This document shows positions 37,441 through 49,175 of a DNA stretch of 64,000 nt, piece by piece. Origin of the DNA: Ctena decussata (taxonomy: Eukaryota; Mollusca; Bivalvia; Lucinida; Lucinidae). Numbering within the stretch: the first letter of the stretch is position 1; every line of letters begins with the position of its first letter. The stretch covers positions 6,230,501-6,294,500 of the forward strand of contig OZ022502.1 of NCBI GenBank assembly GCA_963989385.1. The letters are read 5' to 3'. The notes under the pieces are model-generated. The model searched no databases. It was not told the DNA's origin and saw nothing but the letters and a program-made list of their open reading frames with translations. A program made the position numbers and the translations under genes.

Positions 37441-38690
37441 AAACTGGAAAGAGACTTGCATAAGCTTCTTAAAGATGTTAAATTAATTAAGTATCCCCAT
37501 CAGAGCAGATAAAAAGGGAAACCAAATCACACCCTTGATACATGCTCTTACAGTGGCGGATTGTTTCAAGAGTTTTGCTTCCCTGGACGGAAAAGCCCTT
37601 CTTAGAGGGGTGGGGGGGTGCAAGGGCTTGTCTGTCTCCCTCCCCTTTTTCTCCCTTCTCTCTCTCCCCTCTCCCCCCCCCTCCATTATCCCTTCTCATT
37701 TCTCCCTCCCAGTCTCTTCCTTCTCCCGCCGACTTTCTGCTCTCCTAGCCCGCAACATTATAAAAGTGTTCCATTTACTAACGTGAAATAGCATACATTG
37801 ATTCACTGTTTCCTAATACAACTTGATACTGCCATTCATTTTGGTACACTGCCATGTTGTAGTCATCACTTGTACTCATTATTCTTGTATGCACCCATGC
37901 AAAACTTTGCTGTTTTTAACGTTTCGAAGATTTCTATAACCAGTAATTACAAAATTGTCATCGCACCGTTATTTTCTTTGCTTCTTAACACGATTCTCCC
38001 TTCCATACATCTCTCCCTCCCTCCACTCCTCGTCTCCCGCCTCCTTTTCTCCCGGCTCCCGCCCTCTTTTCTCCTGGCTCCCGCCCCTTTCCCCCCTCTT
38101 CAGTCACCCTGTGACACTGTAGAGTCAATGGATTGCTCAGTGCGGGTTGCAACGAAGAGCTATAAGGAGATATGTGCGACTACGGATCAGAACGGGCCAA
38201 TCGGAACGTGGCACGCTCCACAATCCATGTTTGATTTCTGGATATAAGAAGGAGGCTACTACTTTAATATTAAACTTCTTCCACAACGATTATTTTCTAC
38301 AATACAGCAACAAGGTAAACAGTTGCAACCAAGGGAAAGCCGGACAGGACGGCCCGTTTCCCAACCCCAAGTTTTCATATAGTTTCTCTCCAGTATGTAT
38401 CAATATCGAAACAGGGGTCTCTCGGGATACATTACGCTTCTCTTCAGTATGCATTATGTATCATACAGACAGCCCTTACTGTTTGCATGGGCGTAAATGA
38501 AACCATTTCATGGTATGTACAGTTATGTTTCAATTCCCTGGTGGGGAACTCTGGTGTTTACTACCTAAGATATATCAAAGTGCCATGCATGTATATAGCT
38601 TGTCCATTTTACACTCCTTCAGTCAGATGCAAAATACGCAGGTGCGTGATTTATAAAAGATTATCAATTTTGGTAAATTTTAAATACACT
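37441..38690. other. Non-coding, with pyrimidine-rich tracts
   Basis: CT-rich blocks at about 37600-37730 and 37990-38110 generate long but meaningless frames. No gene or RNA recognised. Confidence 0.5.
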
Positions 38691-38692
38691 CC

Positions 38693-38755
38693 AACACCAG
38701 TGGTGTTAGCTGCCTAAATGTTAGCATTTAGGCAGCTAACACCATTGGTGTGATT
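38693..38755. repeat. Short perfect palindrome
   Basis: CACCAGTGGTGTTAGCTGCC pairs with GGCAGCTAACACCATTGGTG around AAATGTTAGCATTT, which is itself self-complementary. Confidence 0.65.
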
Positions 38756-38857
38756 GTAAACGTTTACGGCTTATGAAAATACAAAATGTACCTTCATGTT
38801 TTCCGCAATATTTTTAACTTTCTGGTTGCCTCCTCGGGCAAAGAGTTTTGTTTTCTA

Positions 38858-39150
38858 GGGTATAAAGCAGTCCGCCAATTTTGCTTCAAGCAGAGACTGT
38901 CCGTCTTGGCTTCCACCAAGACTGTCCGAGATCTCTTGCTTCCTGCTGAGACTTCTGTACATGATAATTGTCTTCCTGCTGAGACTGTCCGCGTGAGTCA
39001 CACGGACAGTCTCGGCACTGACGCCATCTTTCGAGGACGGTAGTCCCTGCAGAAAGCAAAGATCGCGGACAGTCTCGGTGGAAGCCAAATATGATGGACA
39101 GTCTCTGCAGGAAGCAACAATTGGCGGACTGGTTTATACCCTGTGAAATT
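38858..39150. mobile_element. Large palindromic MITE, family P3 copy 1
   Basis: From GGGTATAAAGCAGTCCGCCA to the inverse ending TATACCC. Arms contain alternating TTGCTTCCTGC(A/T)GAGACTGTCC units, themselves repeated, so it is a palindrome of short repeats. A second copy is at 47103-47392. Confidence 0.7.
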
Positions 39151-40859
39151 GTTTCCGTGGAGAGTTTACCCATTTTGATCCCAATTGAAAACGGGGGTGG
39201 GGTGGGGGGCAGGGGGGCAAAATATTGAAAATACACAACTCCTGTCTCTGAAAGTATACTCTTCACCATACGGTAAAACCATAGCAACATCTGACAAGTA
39301 CTGTATTCGGAATGGAACTTGCATTTTTTTTAATTTCCATTTATAATCGACTTTTCCCATGATTCAGAAGTCTGACAAGTACTTTTTCAATGTTTGAAGG
39401 CATTTGCATACCAAGAATCTGCAAAGAGCGGCTCATTTTGGGCTGCTTTATGTGGATCTCCTCTATTCGCCGTCTAGTCTTTGAATTCTCATATGATAAA
39501 GCTTAGCCTGATTTTTTTTTAATTTGCGTACATCCGAATGTCCTCTGCTTCTATGACGCTTTACTGTAGGGGTTGAATTATTAGCTGAATGGAAACGGTC
39601 TCGGTGTCTGATTTGAGCAAGAAGCAGTCTGATTTGGAGCAGTCCAATTTTTCCTTTTTTTATTTATTTCTTTATTGTATTTTTTTCATCTACATGTATA
39701 TTTATTATGATTGTTATTACTATTATTAGATAAACGAATTTTAAAAACTGTTTACACTTTCTAGTTCAGTGGTGGTAAGGTTTATTCACTGAATAAGGGA
39801 TGCCACCTGTCTGATTTAGCATACTATGCAGGTGCAATCAATGCACTGGTAGGCCGGCTAATTGTGCGTAAATACATGCTTAGAAGCCATGCATCCTATG
39901 GCTTCTTAAAAAGGCCAAATTCTGAACTTCATGATTTGAACGCTAATACTCTACTGTTGAAATACTTGAACTGGTTTCTTAAATAAAACTAGATATTTGT
40001 GAAACACAGCTATTCAGAAGACCTTGAATAAAGGACTCGAAGGTCTTGAGAAACAGTTTTCAAACTATTTATAAGAATTTGTTGACTGGCTTTCGCCATG
40101 GCAGTTAGGCCTTTCAGAATTGATGCTTATTAATATATGTCTTTGCATAGACATCATTGGATTCTGATATATTTCTCTCTTCATCTTATACATTTAATGT
40201 TTACCATGTACATGTATATACTTGGATTTTTACTCAAAGTGATATGAAAAAACAGGTGTGAATGTGGTCTTACAAGCAAATAAAGTTCCAAAATGATCTG
40301 TAAAACTTGCGCCACCTCACTAAATATTGGGACAGGAATATCTGGGTAAACACTGTAGACCAAGACCAGACTGTTCAGGTACTGCAGTAGTATTTCCGAT
40401 TCTGCCAGCACCTTTGTGCCAAATTGATGATAGTCAAATCAGAGAAGCTTCTGGTAAAATCAACTTAATTTAGGTTTACAATGGCATCTGCTGCAGAGAT
40501 GGCTTGCTGCTAAGATAAGGTATTACATGTATATCAGGCATAAGCAGTCAGCTGTAGCAGAATGGGTTTAAATTGTGCTAAAATGGGCAGTCAATCTTAG
40601 CAAAAAGTGGACTTGTCGGTTCCGACTCAGACCTGTTCTTAAAACTTGTATAAGAGCTATTTTTATAGTATTATTTATTTTTCTATTTATTTATTCATTT
40701 CAATTTTTATGTATTCATTTATCTATTTATTTGATTATTTCCATTTTATTTTTGGTAATCTTATGTTTGAAGATTTTAATATATATGGTACAGTGACAAT
40801 CCAAATTTTGGCTCAAATATTGTCATTAGATATTGAATTCCGAATCGTGAAAGTGGTAC
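39151..40859. other. AT-rich non-coding spacer
   Basis: Contains a G-rich patch (39192-39215) and T-rich tracts (39650-39730, 40665-40760). No gene supported. Confidence 0.5.
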
Positions 40860-41454
40860 ATGTAGCACAGTGTATAAGCGGACAGTCACCAAATCGGAAG
40901 CGACAATTGACTGTACACCCTACAATCATTAGTGCGACATAAACAACTTGTGAGGTGAAACGATCAAAAGCAGGTAAGTCCATATCGGATTTGTTCTTTT
41001 AGATGCGGTTTTCGACATCGGGGAGAGAATTGGATGTACTTCACCTGTAGCATTGTCAGTTTGACATATCACCGCCCAATCTCTGTGTAAAAATCAAGTT
41101 TTCCTGCTTAATCACCAGTTTTGCTTTATTTTCTGTCGACCGACACAGACAATCGGGGTTAAAAAGACTAGAATTATGGCATCATTTCTGTTAAAACCAA
41201 CATAAAATCATCGCTACATCTTTATCCTGTGATATCCAATAGCTGAATCCATCGAAACATTACTTTAAACAAATATATTGCCTCCTGAATCGCACACGTT
41301 CGTCTCATTCGACTGTCCGACTAGTGACAAAAACATAAAAAGGTGTTGAACGACTAGCGACGATTTTCTTATAAGTCTTATTGAGCAGAAAATGTGTAAG
41401 CAAATATTTTTACTTATGTATTCTTTATCGAAATATAACGACAAAGGTCGACAA

Positions 41455-43036
41455 ACATTACTAGCAAAGCCACGAAGACTCTTGGTTTCCTTCGCCGAAA
41501 CCTGGCTTTTGCTTCTAAGGATATTAAGGCTGCTGCATACAAAGCTGTGGTCCGGCCCCAATTAGAGTATGCGGCACCTGTTTGGACCCCCATCATCAGA
41601 CTGAGATTGGTAGAATAGAGAAAGTACAGAGGACTGCTGCACGCTGGGCCTGCAGACGCTGGCGCAACCAGAGCCATGTAAGCGACATGCTAGAGGAACT
41701 TGAATGGCCAGATCTGCAGGAACGGCGGCAACAGGCTTCTCTATCTCTATTCTACAAAATTCATAATAACCAGGCAATAGTTAATAAAGATAAGTATCTG
41801 TCTGAGTCCGGTAGAGGGAAGATGAGAACAAGATCCCACCCCTTTCAGTATCACCGTCCAGTTGCTTATTCTGACGGTTTGAAACATTCCTTCTTCCCAA
41901 GGTCAACTGCAGCTTGGAATGGGCTTACTGTCAGAGAGTGGCTTTTCCCCCTTTCCCCCCGGAAAAATGGCTATAGGAAGGATGGCTATATAGTGAATTG
42001 TCCGGACCTCATAGAGCCACTTTCCCCCCATAGTCCTTTTTCCCCCACCGGGAAATTGGCTATTAGTGAATTTGGTATGGCTATTGGTATTTTGCGGAAC
42101 GGAACGAAACGGAACGGAATGGAACAGAGACATTTTACGGAATTAATCGCATAAGAAATGTATCAGTACTTCAAGGGAGGTAATTAACGTGATTAATTAA
42201 AAAAATCAATATGCAAATTTAGAAACCATATTTTTATAATAATCAATAATTACTAATTTAAGGAACGAACGAGCTGCGATTTCTTCCTATCGCAGACACA
42301 TACGCATGCAAGCTTACAGAAAGATGTACGAACGGGTGCTTTGTCTAGTCATGTTTGATTTAGTAGGGAGTTCATGATTACATTGAAAATCATAATCGGA
42401 CGTGTTTCCCAATGGGAGTCGAGCCCGCGACTCCTGCATGAAAGACGAACAATAGTCCAGGCACTCCGCTGCGCGCACATACAGATGAACGCTTGTATCA
42501 ACACAAAATTATACAAATTTATGCACAAAATCACGTACACTTGTATCTGTTTTTGGCTAACATGGAAAAGCAAAATGCCTACCCGTTTTCCTCAAAATGA
42601 TAATAAGACAGACTGGTGGACACATGCATGCGGTTCTAGCATCTATTATCCATCGATATTTTACGGACAGATACCCTTTCTGTTTCAGTTATGAACCTGA
42701 CTATTATAGTTGGAGAAGGAGCAAATTCCACTATGTAGCGTGTTTTCCTGCAATCATGTTACCAGGGGGAAAATCCACTATAGAGGGGAAAAACGGCTAT
42801 GCAAAAACACGTATAGTAGATTTTCCCCGGGGAAAATTGGCTATATAGTCATATTTCCGGGGGGAAATTCTACTATATAGCCATTTTTCCGGTGGGAAAT
42901 TCTACTATGGAAAAATCATAGTCATTTTTCCGGGGGGAAAATCTACTAGGGGGGAAAAGCTACTCTCTGACACTTACAACTGAAGCTGTCTCTGCGGAGA
43001 CAGTTGAGGAGTTTAAGTCCAAAATAGTGTAAACCT
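41455..43036 (+). pseudogene. LINE reverse-transcriptase C-terminal fragment, split by an insertion
   Basis: Translating from about 41455 gives TLGFLRRNLAFASKDIKAAA ... LEYAAPVW, a one-base frameshift near 41583, then RIEKVQRTAARWACRRW, LFYKIHN, HSFFPRSTAAWNGLT. This is the end of a CR1/jockey-type non-LTR retrotransposon polymerase. The frame stops at 41938 where a 1.03-kb element is inserted, and resumes after 42972 with TEAVSAETVEEFKSKIV and a stop at about 43032. Removing the insertion and one target copy would make the sequence continuous. Dead by frameshift, 5' truncation and insertion. Confidence 0.8.
41939..42972 (-). mobile_element. 1.03-kb TGT...ACA element, copy B (inverted)
   Basis: TGTCAGAGAGTGG at the left, ACTCTCTGACA at the right, with exact 5-bp flanks CTTAC (41934-41938; 42973-42977). 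It is the inverse of copies A and C. It cuts the LINE frame at a Leu-Thr pair, which fixes the element borders precisely. Confidence 0.85.
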
Positions 43037-44694
43037 CGGGTTGGGCAGGGATAGAGCATGTAATGCCTATCCCTGAGGACTTCTTGTAAATAGTTTTAAC
43101 TCTGTGTGGCCTTGTCATAGGTTGTGTAAATACTTTTTTTTTCTTTTTTTTTTTTGGAAACTTATGCGCCACATCCGCGCCTGCCATCATGGTCAGTTAC
43201 TGACCGAGTGCAGTATCGAGAGAAAAAAGGTAAGAACTTCTACTGGATTGAGTTTGTTTTCAGAGGTCCAGTATGCTGTTTATATCTACCATAAATTTGC
43301 ACAGATTAGCATGGCAGGCTCAATGATTTATTCATAAGATTCGAAATAAATTGAAAATACTGAGAGTGTTTCTGAATTTTTCTGTGTAAAGAAAATGTAC
43401 TTTGAATGTGTTTTCCAACAGGCGAAACTAATTACAATGGTCAGACTAGCAGCTTAAAAGATATGAAAACATATTTTACAAACGGCACAATATTGTCACT
43501 TAGATCTACATTGATGCCCTATATTACCCTTCTACATCCTTTTTGCTCTCCCTAACCTAAATTACAATGTAGGACGAGGCGTAATGTGGGGGGGGGGGGG
43601 GGGGGGGGGGGGTTGGTTTTTTTGTGTGTGTGTTTTTTTTAATTCACGTCTACCCTATCTGTCTTTCCTAATTCCCAATCTCTTGGGAAACAGCTTAACG
43701 TGCTCACAGAAATTACCTGAATATGTGCGGTTATAACCAACGGTACTTGTCATTTACTGTCGGAGGAGAACTTACCTGTTATTCGTTTCCCTTGCTTTGA
43801 TAGTCTAAGCTTGTACATGAACAATTATTTGGCTCGTCGTGACCTTAACTGTGCACCGGACCGCTAACCCAAACAACGAAACAAACTCCCCATTTCTACC
43901 CCACTAGCCTCGCCCTGTCCTACCCTAGCAGACCATTTAGCTTTACACCAGCAAAATCGCCCAATCAGACCGAAACTACCCAGGACCGAAACGATCCGAG
44001 TTTCTTTACAAAAACAGGAAATGTATAGATTCGAGGACAGAGCCCTGGTGTACACCTACAACGTCATGAACTTTGTAGAATTGGCCATTCAATATAACGC
44101 TGCTAAAATACTACCAAATTTCTTAAAACAGAGAGTTTTGTCATCATGCTAACATGCCCATATAATGTAGACCCCTTTAACCCCCCTTTTATTTAGTAAA
44201 TCTGGGGCTTACATGAGTATACAATGTTTCTTCTTTCTGCTTTAAACATATATTAAGGGTACCCATTTGAGAGGCAGTTCTTATGGTAATGTTTCGATGG
44301 ATTCAGCTATTGGATATCACAGGATAAAGATGTAGCGATTATTTTATGTTGGTTTAAACAGACATGATGCCATAATTCTAGTCTTTTTAACCCCGATTGT
44401 CCGTGTCGATCGACAAAAGATAAAGCAAAACTGGTGATTCAGCAGGAAAACTTTATTTTTACACAGATATTGGGTGGTGATATGTCAAACTGACAATGCT
44501 ACAGGTGAAGTACATCTAATTCTCTCCCCGATGTCGAAAACCGCATCTAAAAGAACAAATCCGATATGGACTTACCTGCTTTTGACCGTTTCACCTCACA
44601 AGTTGTTTATGTCGCACTAATGATTGTAGGGTGTACAGTCAATTGTCGCTTCCGATTTGGTGACTGTCCGCTTATACACTGTATGTAGCAACTT

Positions 44695-44890
44695 AACACT
44701 TAAAGCGCCAGTGATGAAAATGGCAGAATTTGCAAACAGCGCAGATCCTGATGAGGTGGCTCATAAGGAGCCACCTCATCTAGATCTACACTGTTTGCCC
44801 TCTAGTTTTTGAATTTTCAATCTGATATAGCTTGGATGAAACATATTTTGGATTTTTTGCAGACGTTAATTTTTGGCGCTTGAAGGGTTA
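44695..44890. repeat. Palindromic interspersed repeat, inverse of 36679-36890
   Basis: TTAAAGCGCCAGTGATGAAA at the left; GATGAGGTGGCTCATAAGGAGCCACCTCATC forms the core palindrome (quoted here only in part: GAGGTGGCTC/GAGCCACCTC); ends TTGGCGCTTGAAGGG. Confidence 0.6.
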
Positions 44891-45079
44891 AGCGAGTAGA
44901 AAGAAAAACAGATCAGATTTTGCTGTCAGTTTATTTGATCTCGAAGTAAAATAAAATTTTATTTTAGGATCGCAGGGCTCTTCTCCTTTTCCTCTTTCAG
45001 CGACATCAGTTAAACTGAAAACAAGAAGGAACGGACCTTGGAATGTGAGTGATAAAACTCATCATGGCCCAGTTGTTCA

Positions 45080-45300
45080 AAGCATCGTTAGGCTAACGAG
45101 CTCGTTAAGCGGTAAACTCGTTAAGTGTTTTACAACTTTATAGCCACATATACTGATATTTTCTGTTGACAATATGTGAGAGGCTTTTGCAATGCAAAAG
45201 CTTCTCACATTTTTTCAACAAAAAATATTGGTGCATTTGAGATATTACGGTTTGAAATTTGAACTAATGACTCTTTAGTTTTGAACAACCGGGCCCAGTT
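45080..45300. repeat. Hairpin-cored repeat
   Basis: ACAATATGTGAGAGGCTTTTGC pairs imperfectly with GCAAAAGCTTCTCACATTTT at about 45168-45215; TCGTTAAGCGGTAAACTCGTTAAG precedes. Non-coding. Confidence 0.5.
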
Positions 45301-45486
45301 ATTTTAAAGTTCGTAAATAACTTGCTTAAATTTAATAATGGGTTAACGTAGAAAACTAATAATTCACCAGCAAAAGTAGTTTCTGAAAAAAAATGCCTAT
45401 AGAGCAATTGATCCGTATCTAGTACTTTGGACTTATGCGGTGGGGCAATTTTTTACATGCTTTTAATAAGAGGATAAAACCCTCTT

Positions 45487-45597
45487 TTCCGTGTTTTAAC
45501 GTTTGCCAAGCCCGAGTGTATTAACGTGTTGCAGAGGTGAGGGCTGCAACATGTTTATACGAAGGGCTTGGGCAAACGTTAAAACACAGGAAACGAA
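45487..45597. mobile_element. Short palindromic MITE
   Basis: CCGTGTTTTAACGTTTGCCAAGCCC is the inverse of GGGCTTGGGCAAACGTTAAAACAC, with a second inner pair CGTGTTGCAG/CTGCAACATG. Confidence 0.65.
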
Positions 45598-46189
45598 TGT
45601 TTTATCGTCATTGTTATATACCTTCTTCGGACGCCATCTTGATTCCAGAGCTCTGCAGACGACACGAAAGCGGGCTTTAATGGTATTTAAGCCCTGGCGC
45701 ACCCGTGTTTTAACAGTATTGAAACCCTGTGTCAACGATTCTGTCGCATAGCGACAATTAAAAATAGAAGGAAACTGACGTAAAATGCTGTCGATTACAA
45801 CACGGTTGTTTTTTATTGTAAAGTCTCATTAGGTATATAACAATACCCATTAATGCCTAGCGCCCTAGAAAAGGACATAGACAAAGAGCACAAATCCAGT
45901 TTAGACGCCACAATCCGCGGCATCTGTTCAGGGCTGACACAGTTTGCATAAAACTTCCCAGCGGGCACATAACGTCAAAATGACGTCGTACTGACGTTGC
46001 AGCAGTTCAGAAAGTAATCTAGACAACACTAAATTATAAATGAACCCATCCAATTTACGAGCCGTAAATGGTTTAAACTTCATACAAGTATGATAGGGGG
46101 AGAATCGGGTAACTTCGGACAGCGGGTAAATTCGGACAGTGGCATTGTTTCTTTTATATGTCACTTGCTTTGAACTAAAACAAAAATAA

Positions 46190-46262
46190 CTGGCCAACAG
46201 TGAAAATCCTGATGAGACGACTCATGATGAGTCGTCTCATCTGGATGTTCACTGTTTGCACT
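46190..46262. repeat. Short palindrome (CAGTGAAAATCCTGATGAGA family)
   Basis: CCTGATGAGACGACTCATGA pairs with its continuation TGAGTCGTCTCATCTGG; outer GCCAACAGTGAA/TTCACTGTTTGC. Confidence 0.6.
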
Positions 46263-46391
46263 GGTATGTCCGAATTTACCTCCCTGTCCGAAGTTACCAG
46301 ACTCTACCCTATTCTTGTAAATGAGTTCAATCTTACCTGCGCAGACAGACAATATATTCTTTGCACACTTAGTATGAAAAAGAAAACTCAC

Positions 46392-46677
46392 CTCTTCCTC
46401 GAAGATGAGGTCTTTGAAGCCTCATGTCCTCAAATTGTTTAATGTCAGCTGCTTCTTCTAATTTCTTTACCCTCTGTTCAAGTTTTGCAATATCTCTTGC
46501 CATCTCGCTGTCTTTACTTTGAAGCTCGGCCACGTATGTAGCAAATGTCTCGATTTCTACAGCGGAGCGACGCTCTCTTATTAGATTCTTTTCAGGAAGA
46601 CTTTTTTTACATGTTGACCCACTGTTTAAAATACTAAGAATACTGAAAAGTAGTAAGAACGAAAAGAACTTGACCAT
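46392..46677 (-). CDS. First exon of a secreted coiled-coil protein (partial)
   Basis: Starts with ATG 46677. Residues 1-22 form a clear signal peptide (MVKFFSFLLLFSILSILNSG). Residues about 37-80 are a heptad-like coiled coil (ELQSKDSEMARDIAKLEQRV). Open reading stops at a good splice donor (GGAAGAG^GTGAGT, exon end at 46392). Signal peptide plus short coiled coil in a first exon is typical of bivalve C1q-domain or fibrinogen-related secreted proteins; the next exon should encode that domain, but I find none in the window. Assignment to a family is therefore inference. Probably a genuine host exon, one of very few here. Confidence 0.55.
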
Positions 46678-46802
46678 GTTGAATCACATTAAGTTCATAT
46701 AATGAAACTGAAGAACACCATCAGTGAATAACTTAAGTTTAAGTATGTTTGAAACATTTATAGCAAAATTTAGAGTCTTCTGCGCATGTCAAGAATCCAG
46801 GG

Positions 46803-46920
46803 TTCGAGGTTATAAAACTTAAGAACAATCTCAATCTCAAAATAAAGCACACTGATTGGCTGCTTCCGAGCATCGGAAGCAACCAATCAATGTGCTTTAT
46901 TTTTAGTTTGGACTGGCTTA
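46803..46920. mobile_element. Hairpin MITE, family P2 copy 2
   Basis: GAGGTTATAAAACTTAAGAA ... CTGATTGGCTGCTTCCGAGC, then CGGAAGCAACCAATC and ATGTGCTTTATTTTTAG. Right arm truncated relative to the copy at 4847. Confidence 0.65.
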
Positions 46921-47102
46921 AGGTGAATGGGTACACCTCCACGTTTATCCACCAGTTTACGAAGGGAGACAACTTTTGTGACTTCTTGTTTGCTTCCCTG
47001 GCAAACGAAAACTTTCTTTACCATATGTTTGCTTTTAGAGGAATAAGTTTTCTCCTCTAGGAGCAATTTCTTTCCTTTGAAAGTTGACCTCCATCGAGAA
47101 CA

Positions 47103-47392
47103 CAGGGTATAATCGATTCCGCCAATTTTCGCTTCCTGCAGAGACTGTCCGTCATATTTGGCTTCCCCCGAGACTGTCCACGAACTCTTGCTTCCTGCAT
47201 AGACTACTGTCCTCGAAATATTGCTTCCTGCAGAGACTGTCCGCGGACAGTCTCTGCAGGAAGCCATTTATCATGTACAGAAATCTCGACAGGAACAAGA
47301 GATTGCGGACAGCCTCGGCGGAAGCCAAAATATGATGTACAGTCCCTGCAGGAAGCGAAAATTGGCGGAATCGATTATGCCCTGTGTTGACC
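47103..47392. mobile_element. Large palindromic MITE, family P3 copy 2
   Basis: CAGGGTATAATCGATTCCGC to the inverse ending CGATTATGCCCTG. Arms built of TTGCTTCCTGCAGAGACTGT units; centre GACTGTCCGCGGACAGTC is a perfect dyad. Confidence 0.75.
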
Positions 47393-47504
47393 TCCATCGA
47401 GAACGAAGGCAATAAAAAAAAGAAAATGACATAGCTGGTTCCCCCCCCCCCCCCCCCAAAAAAGGTCTATCAATTTACCTTAAGCTGAACTTTATCAAAT
47501 TGAT

Positions 47505-47660
47505 TTTGAGAAACCTCGCATTACGAGATGTGTGTACATTAAAGACTCAGGTCAGCCTGCGTATTGCGAGATGTGTGAACATTAAAGACTCAAGTCAGCC
47601 TGTGCATTGCGAGATGTGTGAACATTAAAGACTCAAGTGAGCCTGCGCATCCTCGCAGTC
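47505..47660 (+). repeat. Three tandem copies of a ~49-bp unit
   Basis: Unit GCGAGATGTGTGAACATTAA AGACTCAAG TCAGCCTGCGCATT (quoted in pieces) repeated at about 47517, 47567 and 47616. A poly(C) tract lies just upstream (47441-47457). Confidence 0.7.
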
Positions 47661-47830
47661 TAATTAGCGTCTTGCCTCTTCGCAACAGCAATCTCTGAAG
47701 AATTTTCCGCAAATATGAGACTGCTGAACATGCTACGGGAGCCTTTTTCTCCCGGCTTGCATATACATGTAGTTTTAAATGTTACTTTGATTTATATAAG
47801 AGTAGCATATTGTGCAGCCATTTCTGATTC

Positions 47831-48036
47831 GAGCCGCGACATATGAGAACCAACAAAGTGGCATGTGCGCCCAGCGAAGACTCAGATCAGCCTGGGCATC
47901 CGCCCGGTCTGATCAGACTTCGCTGCCGGCATAGAGGTAGCTTAGACCCTTAGCTACCCATAAAGCGCATAGCGAAAACTCTGATCAGACTGGGCGGATA
48001 TGCCACTTTGTTGGTTTTCCCATGTTGGGGCTCATT
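47831..48036. mobile_element. Palindromic MITE, family P1 copy 6
   Basis: Left GAGCCGCGACATATGAGAAC, right inverse GTTTTCCCATGTTGGGGCTC; interior CAGATCAGCCTGGGCATCCG. Confidence 0.7.
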
Positions 48037-48384
48037 TGTCAAACAACTGCTGAGGGTGCTTAATTCATTAATCATCTGAATCTACATGTAAATGTGTCAT
48101 TTGGTTTATTGCAAGTTTTGCAAATATTCATGTTCTAAAATATTGATGGCTGAGTGTTTGGATCTCTTGCGAACAGTACGTCCTTTTCAACAGTATTTTA
48201 GTCATATCAAGACGATGGAAGAGTAATATTTAAAGGATGTGAGCAATCGAAAACTCTTTTCTGATTGAAAGATTCCTGCCTCCTGCAGGAACAGCGCCCG
48301 GGACCGCTAGGTCAACGCCAGCGTTTAACCACTGACGTTCCTTTTTTTTAAAGAAGGGCTAGCCAAAATCAGTTTCAGCTACAT

Positions 48385-48492
48385 TACTTTCCCAGCAGGC
48401 ACATGACGTCGTATTGACATCGATGCGACGTCATCATGTCGCATCGACGTCGGTGTGACGTCATTTCGACGTCATATGCCCGCTGGGCTGCG
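48385..48492. repeat. GACGTC-rich palindrome
   Basis: CCCAGCAGGCACATGACGTC to GACGTCATATGCCCGCTGGG; five or more GACGTC/GCGACGTC dyads inside. A related end (CCCAGCGGGCACATAACGTC) is at 45959. Confidence 0.65.
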
Positions 48493-48762
48493 ACTTCACG
48501 TTGTGCCATTTTCCAAAAAGTCGTGGCAGCCGTGAAAGATTGGTCACCAAAATTTAACAAAGGCTCATTCTATTTTCCTGATACTTTGTCGTAATTTTAT
48601 TTGCTAACAGACTGAAGAAATATGGCGCTGAGAAAATTCATTATTTTTTGCAGGTTAAGAGTATAAACAATGCAAATTGCTTTATTCTGGCCAGCGATTT
48701 ATTTTGCGAATCTCTTGAGTCGAAATTTTGCGACAAAATCATTGTCCCTTTTTAGCTGATAC

Positions 48763-48881
48763 TGTCAGAGAGTAGCTTTCCCCGCTAGTAGTTTTTCCCC
48801 AAATATTACTGATTTTTCCATAGTAAAATTTCCCAACCCGAAAAGTGGCTATGTAGAATTCCCCCCCCCCCCCTCCCCTCG

Positions 48882-48943
<62 letters not shown>

Positions 48944-49175
48944 CAAGACCTGTCCCCGTACAGGATAGCTCGCCTGCAGTGCCTTGCCCATCACATAAAA
49001 AACTTTAACGTAAAACTTGTAAAGTGTGACGCCCACGCCAACGCCGACGTCCAAGTGACAAAGTGACAACAATAGCTCTCTGTACTTTCGTACAGGCGAG
49101 CAAAAATATGACTACATGTATATAGCCAATTTTCCACAGGGAAAACCTACTACGTGTTTTTGCATAGCTGTTTTT
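48763..49175 (+). mobile_element. Truncated TGT...ACA element, copy D, with inserted repeats
   Basis: Starts TGTCAGAGAGTAGC and follows copy A/C for about 100 bp, then a poly(C), (CA)n and poly(A) run (48862-48944), then an unrelated repeat unit (about 48945-49103, with ACGCCCACGCCAACGCCGAC), then resumes with ATATAGCCAATTTTCC to about 49175. The right terminus is missing. Confidence 0.65.

Larger units (their letters stand above)
40867..44682. mobile_element. 3.8-kb element with 397-bp terminal inverted repeats
   Basis: Left arm 40867-41263 and right arm 44286-44682 are inverse copies (roughly 95 percent identical by eye). Termini are ACAGTGTATAAGCGGACAGT. The 7-bp ATGTAGC directly flanks both ends (40860-40866; 44683-44689), a credible target duplication. 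The interior holds a LINE fragment interrupted by the inverted TGT...ACA element, plus a poly(G) tract at 43589-43612. No transposase seen, so the family is unassigned. Confidence 0.8.

Noticed and set aside
37535..38250. Overlapping long frames in CT-rich DNA
   Set aside because: Open in several frames because of low complexity; translations are Ser/Pro/Leu runs.
41582..42154. A 190-aa intact gene
   Set aside because: First two thirds are the LINE RT end; the rest reads into the inserted TGT...ACA element.
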